Origin: Flavobacterium sp. MDT1-60
GTDB taxonomy: Bacteria > Bacteroidota > Bacteroidia > Flavobacteriales > Flavobacteriaceae
Assembly (NCBI RefSeq): GCF_014844035.1
Contig: NZ_CP062159.1
Location: 62,001-126,000, forward strand
Length of the DNA: 64,000 bases
Direction: 5' to 3'
Positions 43,476 to 52,737 of this stretch are shown here, piece after piece (within the stretch, counting starts at the first letter, position 1; each line of letters begins with the position of its first letter). The position numbers and the translations under genes were made by a program. Below the pieces are notes generated by a model, which searched no databases, was not told the origin of the DNA, and saw only the letters and a program-made list of their open reading frames with translations.

Positions 43476-43922
43476 TTATTTTTTAAAATTTACCTGCTGA
43501 TAATAAAATGCAGGAATGAAAAGCAAAACAAATATCGGTTGAATAATAAATCTTCTAACGTAAAAAAGCAACCAATTCCCATTAGGGAAATAATTCAGAA
43601 TCACAAAAAATAACATTAAGAGCAGTGCTAAAAAAAAAACATAAAGAAAAGTACTGAACTTTAAAATTTCTCTATCGCGAAATAGTGTATAAATAAGTAT
43701 CAACGATAGGATAGTATTTAAAAAATATCGAAAGAAAAGTCCGCAAAAAAGCTTAAAAACATCAAACGGAGGAAATGGCCAATTTTTGAAATTCGACTCG
43801 AAATAATCCAGAAATGGATCATAAAACAATTGACTTTCAAAAGTTCTTATCAATCCAAAACACATTACAATAAATATTGTGATTATAATTCTAACCTTAT
43901 GTTCCAATAATTTACTTAGCAT
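43476..43922 (-). CDS. Exosortase F-associated membrane protein
   Basis: The 148-residue protein has about four membrane helices and the pattern of the small partner encoded beside XrtF: TFESQLFYDPFLDYFESNF, WPFPPFDVFKLFCGLFFRYF and a C-terminal FVLLFIPAFYYQQ. It overlaps the exosortase gene by 11 bases, so the two are translationally coupled. Its molecular role is unknown; position and pattern carry the call. Confidence 0.85.
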   Translation of the reverse strand: MLSKLLEHKVRIIITIFIVMCFGLIRTFESQLFYDPFLDYFESNFKNWPFPPFDVFKLFCGLFFRYFLNTILSLILIYTLFRDREILKFSTFLYVFFLALLLMLFFVILNYFPNGNWLLFYVRRFIIQPIFVLLFIPAFYYQQVNFKK

Positions 43923-44448
43923 ATTTTGAAAATTTATTAACCCAAAATACCCATAAGATAAAAACCAATCCGTAAATAATTAAAGGAAACAAAACTCCAT
44001 GCAAAATATGTTCATTTTCAGGAAACGAAAATAGCAAAACAGTTAAAATTGCAATGCGAAGCACATTTAAAATATAGATTAAAACACTTCCTGCTATTAT
44101 AAACAATAAAGTCGTTTTGAATTTTCCGGAAAAAGCAATTACAAAAGAGACAAATAGAATAATAACACTTATTGCATTGCAACCTTCGATAATTCTGATT
44201 GTAAACTTTCCCTTATACCACACTTCAAAATAAGGATGTAATACACTTTTATGAATAATGACATCACAATTAAATAACTGCATTAACTGTTCTAAATTAT
44301 GACTCACAATAGTAGTTATTCCATCAACATCATTGTCCGAAAAACTGTTCAAATAAAATTTATAAAGTAGGGTCAGCACAATATAAGCCGAAAAGAAAGT
44401 GCCTATAAAAATCAAGAAAGGTTTAAATTGTAATAAATATTTTTTCAA
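43912..44448 (-). CDS. xrtF: Exosortase XrtF
   Basis: The 178-residue polytopic protein has the exosortase/archaeosortase triad: Cys90 in IIEGCNAISV, Arg131 in YILNVLRIAIL and His150 in EHILHGVLFPLII. Exosortases are membrane transpeptidase-like enzymes thought to cut and attach proteins with a C-terminal sorting signal; XrtF is the compact Flavobacteria type. It overlaps its partner gene by 11 bases. No substrate with an obvious sorting signal is encoded in the window. Confidence 0.9.
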   Translation of the reverse strand: MKKYLLQFKPFLIFIGTFFSAYIVLTLLYKFYLNSFSDNDVDGITTIVSHNLEQLMQLFNCDVIIHKSVLHPYFEVWYKGKFTIRIIEGCNAISVIILFVSFVIAFSGKFKTTLLFIIAGSVLIYILNVLRIAILTVLLFSFPENEHILHGVLFPLIIYGLVFILWVFWVNKFSKYAK

Positions 44449-44494
44449 GAGAATTTTTTTTCAAATTTATGTATTTTTTGATATTAGCTTTAAA

Positions 44495-44502
44495 TACTTT
44501 TG
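44495..44502 (+). promoter_or_regulatory. Putative -7 box (TACTTTTG) of the GAF-domain gene
   Basis: It matches TAnnTTTG 17 bases upstream of ATG 44520; a TTTTTTG run 14 bases further up could be a -33 element. Confidence 0.45.
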
Positions 44503-44519
44503 TATAAAATTTTTATATC

Positions 44520-44975
44520 ATGACATTTCAGGAATTACAACCAAAAATAAGTGCTATTGTTGCTGACAACAATAACGTTAGAGACGAAAAATTATTGGCA
44601 ATATGCCAGTTATTAAACGAAAATATAGAATACTATAACTGGGTTGGCTTTTATTTTGCGAATCACGAAAATAAAACCTTACATCTTGGTCCTTATATAG
44701 GTGCAGAAACAGACCATACTGTAATTCCTTTTGGAAAAGGTATTTGCGGACAAGTTGCTGAAAGTAATACTAATTTTGTGGTTCCTGATGTTGCTGCTCA
44801 GGACAATTATATTGCTTGTAGCTTTACAGTAAAATCAGAAATTGTGGTTCCATTGTTTGTTAATGGAGTAAACATTGGCCAGATTGATATTGACAGTCAT
44901 GTTATCGATCCGTTTACTGAAGCTGATGAACGCTTTTTGGAGTTTGTAAATCAAGAGGTTGCGAAATTATTCTAA
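44520..44975 (+). CDS. GAF-domain free methionine-(R)-sulfoxide reductase
   Basis: The 151-residue protein is one GAF domain with the fRMsr pattern: NWVGFYFANHENKTLHLGPY (40-59), GKGICGQVAESNTNFVVPDV with Cys76, and YIACSFTVKSEIVVPLF with Cys100, the two Cys at expected redox positions. It would reduce free Met-R-sulfoxide, protecting against oxidation. A generic GAF sensor is the alternative, but the Cys positions favour the reductase. It runs divergent from xrtF, 71 bases apart. Confidence 0.8.
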   Translation: MTFQELQPKISAIVADNNNVRDEKLLAICQLLNENIEYYNWVGFYFANHENKTLHLGPYIGAETDHTVIPFGKGICGQVAESNTNFVVPDVAAQDNYIACSFTVKSEIVVPLFVNGVNIGQIDIDSHVIDPFTEADERFLEFVNQEVAKLF

Positions 44976-45078
44976 AAAATATAGCATTACAAATCATCAA
45001 AATGACATTAATTGAACTTTAAATTACTTAATCTTCAAAATTTTCAATCTTTAAATTTATTTTTTCAGAAAAAAGATG

Positions 45079-45086
45079 TATTTTTG
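45079..45086 (+). promoter_or_regulatory. Putative -7 box (TATTTTTG) of rpsO
   Basis: It matches TAnnTTTG 56 bases upstream of the rpsO ATG. Confidence 0.5.
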
Positions 45087-45142
45087 CACCCGTCTTACAA
45101 AAGTTGTGAAGACATACATAAAAATCATTAAATAATATTGGA

Positions 45143-45409
45143 ATGTATTTAACTAAAGAAAAGAAAGAAGAGATTTTCGCACAACACGGTGATGCAACAA
45201 ACACTGGAAGCGCAGAAGGTCAGATTGCATTGTTCACTTACAGAATTTCACACTTAACTGAGCACTTGAAAAAAAATCGTCACGATTACAACACTGAGCG
45301 TTCACTTGTACTATTAGTAGGTAAAAGAAGAGCTCTGTTGGATTACTTGAAAAAGAAAGAAATCAACAGATATCGTGAGATTATCAAAGTATTGAATATC
45401 AGAAAATAA
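45143..45409 (+). CDS. rpsO: Ribosomal protein S15
   Basis: The 88-residue protein matches S15 along its whole length: GSAEGQIALFTYRISHLTEH (22-41), LKKNRHDYNTERSL and LVGKRRALLDYLKKKEINRY. It binds 16S rRNA in the small subunit. It stands before pnp, the classical rpsO-pnp order, but a terminator and a long leader separate them here. Confidence 0.97.
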   Translation: MYLTKEKKEEIFAQHGDATNTGSAEGQIALFTYRISHLTEHLKKNRHDYNTERSLVLLVGKRRALLDYLKKKEINRYREIIKVLNIRK

Positions 45410-45420
45410 TCAATATAGGA

Positions 45421-45449
45421 AAGAGGTGCGAAAGTGCCTCTTTTTTTAT
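45421..45449 (+). terminator. Terminator of rpsO
   Basis: GAGGTGC and GTGCCTC pair (with two G-T wobbles) around a GAAA tetraloop and are followed by seven T. Confidence 0.85.
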
Positions 45450-45550
45450 TTAAAATTTTAAAAATCAGATTTTAGATTTTTAACTTTACAAACACATTAA
45501 TATTGATTTTTGAAATTGATATTGACATTAAAAAAAGTTTGGTTTTTCAT

Positions 45551-45603
45551 TGGGTTTTAGAAACAACAACTACACACAACAACTACAACACAACTAAAAC
45601 CCA
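45551..45603 (+). promoter_or_regulatory. Long-range hairpin in the pnp leader
   Basis: TGGGTTTTAG at 45551-45560 is an exact complement of CTAAAACCCA at 45594-45603. The 33-base loop is unstructured and CAA-rich (ACAACTACACACAACAAC). It ends 25 bases before the pnp ATG. Leader hairpins control pnp in other bacteria, so autoregulation is possible here; inferred. Confidence 0.5.
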
Positions 45604-45627
45604 TTGTATAACCAATAAGGAAAAATT

Positions 45628-47763
45628 ATGATTCCACAATTATTTGTAGAAAAGATCGATTTAGGTGATGGCAGAAGCATCACAATCGAGACGGGTCGTT
45701 TAGCTAAACAAGCTGACGGTTCGGTAGTAGTAAGAATGGGCGACACGATGATACTTGCAACAGCTGTATCTGCACGTAGCGCTAACCCAAATGTTGATTT
45801 TTTACCATTAACGGTAGATTATCGCGAAAAATTTGCAGCAGCTGGACGTTTTCCAGGAGGTTTCTTTAAGAGAGAAGCACGCCCTAGTGATAGCGAAGTA
45901 TTAACGATGAGATTAGTTGACCGTGTTTTACGTCCACTTTTTCCAGACGATTATCATGCTGAAACACAGGTTATGATTCAATTAATGTCTCATGACGGAG
46001 AAGTTATGCCAGATGCTTTAGCTGGTTTAGCTGCATCTGCAGCATTAGCTGTTTCAGATATTCCTTTTTATAACTTAATTTCAGAAGTACGTGTTGCACG
46101 TATCGACGGAAAATTTGTAATCAATCCAAGCAGAACAGAATTAGAAAAATCAGACATCGATATGATGATTGGAGCTTCTTTGGATTCTGTGGCAATGGTT
46201 GAAGGAGAGATGAAAGAAATTTCAGAAGCTGAAATGGTTGAAGCAATTAAATTTGCTCACGAAGCTATTAAAGTTCAAATTCAGGCACAATTGCGTTTGC
46301 AGGCTGCTTTTGGTAAAAAAGAAATTCGTACTTACGAAGGTGAGAAGGAAAACGAAGAAATTTACAAAAAAGTAAAAGCTGCAGCTTACGATAAAATTTA
46401 TAATATCGCAAAAGTTGGATCGGCTAAACACGAAAGAAGCGCTGCATTTGCTGAAGTAAAAGAAGAAGTAAAAGCTTTATTTACAGAAGAAGAATTAGCT
46501 GCTGATGGAGATTTAGTTTCTAAATATTTCTACAAAACAAACAAAGAGGCTGTTCGTAATGTAGTATTAGAATTAGGAGTTCGTTTAGATGGTAGAAAAA
46601 CAACAGACATCAGACCAATCTGGTGTGAAGTTGATTATTTACCAAGAGTTCACGGTTCTTCTTTATTTACACGTGGAGAAACTCAGGCTTTGGCAACAGT
46701 AACTTTAGGAACTTCCAGAGAAGCTAACCAAATTGATTCTCCATCTGAACAAGGTGAAGAGAAATTCTACTTACACTATAATTTCCCTCCTTTCTCAACT
46801 GGTGAAGCAAAACCTCTAAGAGGAACTTCAAGAAGAGAAGTTGGTCACGGTAACTTAGCTCAAAGAGCTTTAAAAAACATGATTCCTGTTGATTGTCCTT
46901 ACACAATCCGTATTGTTTCTGAAGTTTTAGAATCTAACGGTTCTTCTTCTATGGCAACAGTTTGTGCTGGAACAATGGCTTTGATGGATGCTGGAGTTCA
47001 AATGGTAAAGCCAGTTTCTGGAATTGCTATGGGATTAATTACTGACGGTGATAAATTTGCTGTATTGTCTGATATTTTAGGTGATGAAGATCATTTAGGT
47101 GATATGGACTTTAAAGTAACCGGAACTGCTGATGGTATTACAGCTTGTCAAATGGACATTAAAATTGATGGTTTACGTTATGACATCATGGAGCAAGCTT
47201 TAGGGCAAGCACGTGAAGGACGTTTACACATTTTAGGAAAATTAACTGAGACTATTGCTGCGCCAAGAGCTGATGTAAAAGCGCATGCACCAAAAATCAT
47301 TACCAGAACTATTCCTGGAAACTTTATTGGAGCATTAATTGGACCTGGTGGAAAAGTAATTCAGGAATTACAAAAAGCTACAGGAACAACTATTGTAATC
47401 AACGAAGTTGATGAGCAAGGTGTTATCGAAATCTTAGGTACAGATCCTGCTGGAATTGAAGCAGTATTGGCTAAAATTAAGTCAATCACTTTTAAACCAC
47501 AAATGGGAGAAGCTTACGAAGTAAAAGTAATTAAAATGTTAGATTTTGGAGCTGTAGTTGAATATACTGCTGCACCAGGAAATGAAGTTTTATTACACGT
47601 ATCTGAGTTAGCTTGGGAACGCACTGAAAATGTTACTGACGTAGTTAACATGGGTGATGTTTTTGAAGTAAAATACTTAGGTGTTGATCCTAAAACTAAA
47701 AAAGAAAAAGTGTCAAGAAAAGCACTTTTACAAAGACCTCCACGTGAGGAGAAAAAAGAGTAA
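45628..47763 (+). CDS. pnp: Polynucleotide phosphorylase
   Basis: The 711-residue exoribonuclease has two RNase PH domains ([20 protein letters not shown] then [40 protein letters not shown] and [16 protein letters not shown]), an all-helical linker, a KH domain with [20 protein letters not shown], and a C-terminal S1 domain ([17 protein letters not shown], then LLHVSELAW). It degrades mRNA from the 3' end with phosphate. Length is standard. A weak AAGGA motif precedes its start and a clear terminator follows. Confidence 0.97.
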   Translation: MIPQLFVEKIDLGDGRSITIETGRLAKQADGSVVVRMGDTMILATAVSARSANPNVDFLPLTVDYREKFAAAGRFPGGFFKREARPSDSEVLTMRLVDRVLRPLFPDDYHAETQVMIQLMSHDGEVMPDALAGLAASAALAVSDIPFYNLISEVRVARIDGKFVINPSRTELEKSDIDMMIGASLDSVAMVEGEMKEISEAEMVEAIKFAHEAIKVQIQAQLRLQAAFGKKEIRTYEGEKENEEIYKKVKAAAYDKIYNIAKVGSAKHERSAAFAEVKEEVKALFTEEELAADGDLVSKYFYKTNKEAVRNVVLELGVRLDGRKTTDIRPIWCEVDYLPRVHGSSLFTRGETQALATVTLGTSREANQIDSPSEQGEEKFYLHYNFPPFSTGEAKPLRGTSRREVGHGNLAQRALKNMIPVDCPYTIRIVSEVLESNGSSSMATVCAGTMALMDAGVQMVKPVSGIAMGLITDGDKFAVLSDILGDEDHLGDMDFKVTGTADGITACQMDIKIDGLRYDIMEQALGQAREGRLHILGKLTETIAAPRADVKAHAPKIITRTIPGNFIGALIGPGGKVIQELQKATGTTIVINEVDEQGVIEILGTDPAGIEAVLAKIKSITFKPQMGEAYEVKVIKMLDFGAVVEYTAAPGNEVLLHVSELAWERTENVTDVVNMGDVFEVKYLGVDPKTKKEKVSRKALLQRPPREEKKE

Positions 47764-47796
47764 TCAGATCTTAGTTTACTAAAGGTTTATTCATAG

Positions 47797-47833
47797 AAAA
47801 CCCCAATTCATTCATTTGAATTGGGGTTTTTCG
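47797..47833 (+). terminator. Terminator of pnp
   Basis: The stem CCCCAATTCA with TGAATTGGGG, with an A run before and TTTTT after, lies 35 bases downstream of the pnp stop. A decayed copy sits at 54570-54605. Confidence 0.9.
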
Positions 47834-47898
47834 TTTTAAAACATATATATTATATTACAATTTAACACTTATCCGTGAAATTTGTAACATTTTTTTGA

Positions 47899-47906
47899 TA
47901 CTTTTG
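47899..47906 (+). promoter_or_regulatory. Putative -7 box (TACTTTTG) of operon copy A
   Basis: It matches TAnnTTTG 38 bases upstream of the TTG start. The surrounding string AACATTTTTTT and ATACTTTTGAAAT is kept in copy B. Confidence 0.6.
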
Positions 47907-47944
47907 AAATTACCAAAACAATTCATTAAAAGCTACAGAATCTT

Positions 47945-48718
47945 TTGAAAAATTATCAAAAAAAATCGATTTTCCTTATTTTATTTGGATTATTCTTAAA
48001 TATTTGCGCCCTCCACAGTCAAACAACTTATAATAAAACTCCAATCAATAATTGGTTTGACAATACAATTGGGAAGGAAAATTTAGCCATTTACAATGGT
48101 TCCCGCCATGTAAATTATTACATAACACTGGACAAGAGCCATAGCTATTATGCTTCAAGAAAATTCACTACTGGCTCCCTTAAGTATGAAGATCAGGATT
48201 ATTATAATGTCGAACTTAAATACGATGTTAACAATGATATTTTAGTTTGTAGGCCAATTGGCGAATTTGACTATATGGGGATAAATGTAATTAAAGAAAA
48301 AACCGCCAATTTTAGTATTTATGACAAGCAGTTTGTTAATATAAACTACGAGAATCCTTCATGTCCCGTATTTATGACTGGCTATTATCAGGAAATTATC
48401 TTTTCTAAAAACAACATTCTCTATATTAAACATCATAAGAGCAGAACAAAAGTAATTGACACTAAAACTATTTCTGATGGGGTTAATCAAAATAGCACTG
48501 ATGAGTTTAAAGAAAAAAACGAATTTATTTTAAAGTACAAAGAAGCCTATTATAGGATCAGTTCAAAAAGTGACATTATTAAAATTTTTCCAGAGTATAA
48601 AAGCACAATAAAAAAATATTATAATAACAATGCTCAGTTAGAGGAATCAGACAATAAAGTTTTTATTGAAAATTTAATAAAAGAAATAAACACTATTTCC
48701 AATAATGTATCCAATTAA
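47945..48718 (+). CDS. Secreted hypothetical protein, first gene of operon copy A
   Basis: The 257-residue protein starts with TTG (the copy B gene does too) and a signal peptide (SIFLILFGLFLNICALHSQ). The mature part is beta-rich with NNWFDNTIGKENLAIYNGSR, YYNVELKYDVNNDILVCRP and a C-terminal LIKEINTIS helix. I do not recognise the family. The paralogue in copy B keeps landmarks such as NWFD, LKYD and NLIKxIN but is otherwise strongly diverged. The receptor gene starts two bases after its stop, so the two are co-expressed. It may be a surface or periplasmic partner of the receptor. Confidence 0.8.
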   Translation: MKNYQKKSIFLILFGLFLNICALHSQTTYNKTPINNWFDNTIGKENLAIYNGSRHVNYYITLDKSHSYYASRKFTTGSLKYEDQDYYNVELKYDVNNDILVCRPIGEFDYMGINVIKEKTANFSIYDKQFVNINYENPSCPVFMTGYYQEIIFSKNNILYIKHHKSRTKVIDTKTISDGVNQNSTDEFKEKNEFILKYKEAYYRISSKSDIIKIFPEYKSTIKKYYNNNAQLEESDNKVFIENLIKEINTISNNVSN

Positions 48719-48720
48719 AA

Positions 48721-51498
48721 ATGAGAAAAATTATATTAGCACTATTTCTATTAGCTTTTCATGCATTATCTTTTAGTCAGGAAAAAACAAAAAATATCTC
48801 TATTGAATTTAATAATACCGATTTAAAATCAGCATTAGAAAATATCGAAAAAATTACTGATTATAAATTTTACTTTGATCAAAATTGGCTTAAAACCGAA
48901 ACTATTATCATCAATAAAACATACGAGAATACTTCAATTGAATATATATTAACTAATCTTTTTGAGAAAACCGATCTAAATTATTTTATATCTGACAAAG
49001 AAATAATCCTGACAAAAAACAGCATTATTTACGATTCGCTGCCTGATGATTATTTTGAATCTTCAACCACTGCTCAGCCAAATAAAACTGAAGCTATAGT
49101 TTTAGCAAAACCTATATTTCAGCAACAATATGATACCTTAAAACACGACAATATTAATTCGGGCATTACCTATGTTGGAAAAGAAAAAAAAGGTGGAGAG
49201 TCAAAATTCTATACACTTTCAGGGTTTATAAAAAATAAAAAAACAGGAAAAACAGTTTCTAACGTAAGCATTAAAGTACTTGATCAAAACATAAGTACAG
49301 TTACTAATAGTGAAGGATATTATACCCTTCAGGTACCATTTGGTCTTAACTACATTGAAGTTGAATCAATCAATCATAGAAAAGATACAGAGACTTTAAT
49401 GGTTTATGATAATGGTCAATTAGACATTACCTTATATGAAAGTATAAATGAATTAGACGAGGTCATTATAAAGCAGAATGCAGACAAAAATGTAAAAAAT
49501 GTTATTGCAGGAGTTTCCAGCATTGATGTTGAAGGAATAAAAAACATCCCTCTGGTTCTTGGTGAAAGAGATATTTTTAGAGTTGCTACAACTCTACCGG
49601 GAATAAAAACTACAGGAGAAGGTTCTGCGGGATTTAATGTTAGAGGAGGAAAAGACGATCAAAATTTAATCCTCTTAGATAATGCAGTTTTATATAATAC
49701 GTCTCACTTTTTAGGTTTTTTCTCGGCCGTTAATCCCTATACGACCAGCAAAGTAGACATATATAAAGGTAGTATTCCTGCGAGATTCGGAGGAAGATTA
49801 TCATCTGTTTTTGACATTGCTTCTAAAAATGGTAATCCCGAGAAATTTTCTGGCGAAGGTGGAATAGGCTCTGTTACCAGTAATCTTACGATAGGAACTC
49901 CGATAGTAAAAAACAAATCCAGCTTATTAGTTGGCGTAAGAACTACTTATTCTGAATGGATTTTAAAGAGTCTGGATGATGAATCTTTAAAAAATAGTCA
50001 GGCAGCATTTTTTGATGGAATTATAAAATACAACCACAAAATAAACACCAATAATAATATTGAATCTACACTATATTATAGTAAAGATCGCTTTAGTATT
50101 TCTTCTGATTCAGTTTATAAATATAGTAATGCATTGGTTTCATTAAAATGGAATCATGCATTCAGCGGCAAAAGCAAAACCGACTTAATATTTACCAATA
50201 GTAATTACAAATTTAATATTGACTATAATAATGGAACTCCAAATTCTTTTAATTATGGATACAAATTAAATGAAACTCAAATTATAGCCAATGCTAATTA
50301 TTCACTTAATAGCAAACATGCCTTTAATTATGGTATTTCTAGTAAGCTTTACAATGTTGACCCGGGATATCTTAATCCTAAAGATCCTAAATCAACTATA
50401 ATTCCAATAAATATAGAAGATGAAAAAGCCCTGGAATCTGCTCTTTATTTTTCAGACAGTTACACTCTTAATGAAAAAATATTAATTAGCTTAGGATTGC
50501 GTTACTCAACATATTCTGCACTTGGTGAATCAACACAAAGAATTTATGAGAGTAATGCCCCCATTAATGACAATACCGTTATTGAAACACAACATTATAA
50601 GAAAAATGAAGTCATTAAAACTTATGGCGGTTTTGAACCGAGAATAGCAGCACGCTATTTGTTTACCGATGATTTCTCCGTAAAGGCAAGTTATGATAAA
50701 ACCTTTCAATACATACATTTACTAACAAATAATACGACTCAATCACCAACTGACTCGTGGAAGCTATCTGATTTAAATATTGCTCCACAAGAAGCACAAC
50801 AATATTCATTGGGCTTTTATAAAAATCTTGATAATGATAATATCGAACTAAGTTTAGAAGGCTATTATAAAAAATCTAATAATTTATTAGACTATAAAGT
50901 CGGATCTGAATTATTACTGAATGAAAATACCGAAACTCAGCTTTTGCAAGGCGAAGGAAAAGCATATGGGGTTGAATTCTTACTGAAAAAAAATGCTGGA
51001 AAGCTTAATGGTTGGCTAGGATACACTTATTCACGAACTTTTATTAGAATAAATACCGAGTTTATTGATGAAAAAGTTAATAATGGACATTATTTCCCAA
51101 CAAACTTCGACAAGCCGCATGAAGTAAGTGCTGTATTAAATTATAAATTCACTAAAAGATATAGTTTATCTGGTAATTTTGTATATCAATCAGGAAGACC
51201 AATTACCTATCCTATTGGAAGTTATGTTTATAATGGCATGGAATACACCTTATATAGTGATAGAAACAAATTTAGAATTCCTGATTATTACAGACTAGAT
51301 CTTGGTTTTAATATTGAAGGCAATCATAAAATAAAAAAATTATCACATAGTTTCTGGAATATATCTGTCTATAATGTCTTAGGAAGAAATAATCCTTATT
51401 CTATCTTTTTTATTACAACAGATGGCCAGATAAAAGCTTATAAAACGTCTATATTTTCCGTGCCGATACCGACCATAACATATAATGTCAAATTTTAA
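48721..51498 (+). CDS. TonB-dependent receptor with STN and carboxypeptidase-like domains (copy A)
   Basis: The 925-residue protein has a signal peptide (ending LSFSQ), an STN-type domain at about 22-100 (ALENIEKITDYKFYFDQNWL), a linker, a carboxypeptidase-like domain at about 160-245 (TLSGFIKNKKTGKTVSNVSI), the plug (IPLVLGERDIFRVATTLPGI; GSAGFNVRGGKDDQNLILLD; ARFGGRLSSVFDI) and a barrel ending VPIPTITYNVKF. STN domains usually signal to an anti-sigma factor, but no sigma/anti-sigma pair is nearby. A DUF4249 lipoprotein occupies the place where SusD would be, so this is not a normal SusCD pair. Substrate unknown. Confidence 0.9.
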   Translation: MRKIILALFLLAFHALSFSQEKTKNISIEFNNTDLKSALENIEKITDYKFYFDQNWLKTETIIINKTYENTSIEYILTNLFEKTDLNYFISDKEIILTKNSIIYDSLPDDYFESSTTAQPNKTEAIVLAKPIFQQQYDTLKHDNINSGITYVGKEKKGGESKFYTLSGFIKNKKTGKTVSNVSIKVLDQNISTVTNSEGYYTLQVPFGLNYIEVESINHRKDTETLMVYDNGQLDITLYESINELDEVIIKQNADKNVKNVIAGVSSIDVEGIKNIPLVLGERDIFRVATTLPGIKTTGEGSAGFNVRGGKDDQNLILLDNAVLYNTSHFLGFFSAVNPYTTSKVDIYKGSIPARFGGRLSSVFDIASKNGNPEKFSGEGGIGSVTSNLTIGTPIVKNKSSLLVGVRTTYSEWILKSLDDESLKNSQAAFFDGIIKYNHKINTNNNIESTLYYSKDRFSISSDSVYKYSNALVSLKWNHAFSGKSKTDLIFTNSNYKFNIDYNNGTPNSFNYGYKLNETQIIANANYSLNSKHAFNYGISSKLYNVDPGYLNPKDPKSTIIPINIEDEKALESALYFSDSYTLNEKILISLGLRYSTYSALGESTQRIYESNAPINDNTVIETQHYKKNEVIKTYGGFEPRIAARYLFTDDFSVKASYDKTFQYIHLLTNNTTQSPTDSWKLSDLNIAPQEAQQYSLGFYKNLDNDNIELSLEGYYKKSNNLLDYKVGSELLLNENTETQLLQGEGKAYGVEFLLKKNAGKLNGWLGYTYSRTFIRINTEFIDEKVNNGHYFPTNFDKPHEVSAVLNYKFTKRYSLSGNFVYQSGRPITYPIGSYVYNGMEYTLYSDRNKFRIPDYYRLDLGFNIEGNHKIKKLSHSFWNISVYNVLGRNNPYSIFFITTDGQIKAYKTSIFSVPIPTITYNVKF

Positions 51499-51510
51499 TA
51501 ATCAAAATAA

Positions 51511-52737
51511 ATGGAATTTATAATCAGACCTATCAGACTTTTATATAAAACATTTGTTTTAATACTTTTTTCTTTTTCTATTAGCAGCTGTACAGAGCAA
51601 TATGTTTTTCAAACAAATTCTACGTTTGAAAGCATACTTGTAGTTCAGGCAAATATTACAAATGAATTAAAAAAACAGGAAATAAAAATTACGAAATCAT
51701 ATCGTTTTGAGGAAAATGGACCAACATTTGAAAAAGGAGCAAACGTTTATGTAACCGACAGTGATAAAAATACTTTTGAGTTTGAACTTGAGGAATTTTC
51801 AGGTCTTTATGTCTCAAAAAATGATTTTCAGGCAATTCCAGGAAAATCTTATCGCTTAAACATTATAACAAAAGATGGAAAATCATATTCCTCTGCAGTA
51901 CAAACTTTAACCGAAGTTAATGAAATTGAGGTAGAGTCAAAAGCAGCAACTATTGATGGAAATAAAGGCGTACAAATAATGGTAAGTAGCTTTGATCCAA
52001 ACGGAAAATCACGGTTTTACAGATACGAATATGAAGAAACATACAAAGTAGTATCTCCTTATTGGAATCGTAATAAACTTATAGTGGATTCAGGCAGTCC
52101 AAACATAGAGGAACCAAAATATCTTATTGTTCCAAGGGAAGGCGAAACCAGAATATGCTATTCGACAAAAAAATCAGATGATTTAATTCTATTGAGTACA
52201 GTGGGTTTGAGTGAAGACCGTATCAATCTCCCGATAAGATTTATAGATATCAAAAATCCCGTACTTAATGAGCGTTACAGTATTATTGTACGTCAATATA
52301 TTCAAAACTTAGAATCGTATACGTATTATACCACTTTAAAGACCCTTTCTACTTCTTCAAGCCTTTTTTCTCAAGTTCAACCCGGATTTAATTACGGTAA
52401 TTTAAAATCAGATGACAATCCTGATGAGAAGGTAATTGGTTATTTTGAAGTGTCTTCTGTTTCATCAAAAAGAATCTTTGTAGATTTTAGAGCTTTATTT
52501 GCAGATGATCCGTATCCGCCATTTGCTTTTGACTGTACATCAGCAGAATTACTAAACTGTTGGGACGCTAAAGGTTGTGCAGGCTCAACGATACTTGCCT
52601 TAATTAAATCACCTGTGCCTGAGAAAATATTTTATGGATCCCGAGATAATATGGAAGTAATTATATTTGTTCCCTCACCTTGTGGCGACTGCACCAAAAT
52701 TTCATCTAACATTAAACCTTTATTTTGGATAGATTAA
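51511..52737 (+). CDS. DUF4249 lipoprotein (copy A)
   Basis: The 408-residue protein has a lipoprotein signal (LFSFSISSCTEQYVF; lipid Cys27) and the DUF4249 pattern: ESILVVQANITNELKKQEIK, an N-terminal beta-sandwich with AIPGKSYRLNIITKDGKSYS, FYRYEYEETYKVV and a Cys-containing C-terminus (PSPCGDCTKISSNIKPLFWI). It follows the receptor by 12 bases. DUF4249 proteins are surface or periplasmic lipoproteins encoded with TonB receptors; function unknown. Its last 13 bases overlap the next gene. Confidence 0.9.
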   Translation: MEFIIRPIRLLYKTFVLILFSFSISSCTEQYVFQTNSTFESILVVQANITNELKKQEIKITKSYRFEENGPTFEKGANVYVTDSDKNTFEFELEEFSGLYVSKNDFQAIPGKSYRLNIITKDGKSYSSAVQTLTEVNEIEVESKAATIDGNKGVQIMVSSFDPNGKSRFYRYEYEETYKVVSPYWNRNKLIVDSGSPNIEEPKYLIVPREGETRICYSTKKSDDLILLSTVGLSEDRINLPIRFIDIKNPVLNERYSIIVRQYIQNLESYTYYTTLKTLSTSSSLFSQVQPGFNYGNLKSDDNPDEKVIGYFEVSSVSSKRIFVDFRALFADDPYPPFAFDCTSAELLNCWDAKGCAGSTILALIKSPVPEKIFYGSRDNMEVIIFVPSPCGDCTKISSNIKPLFWID

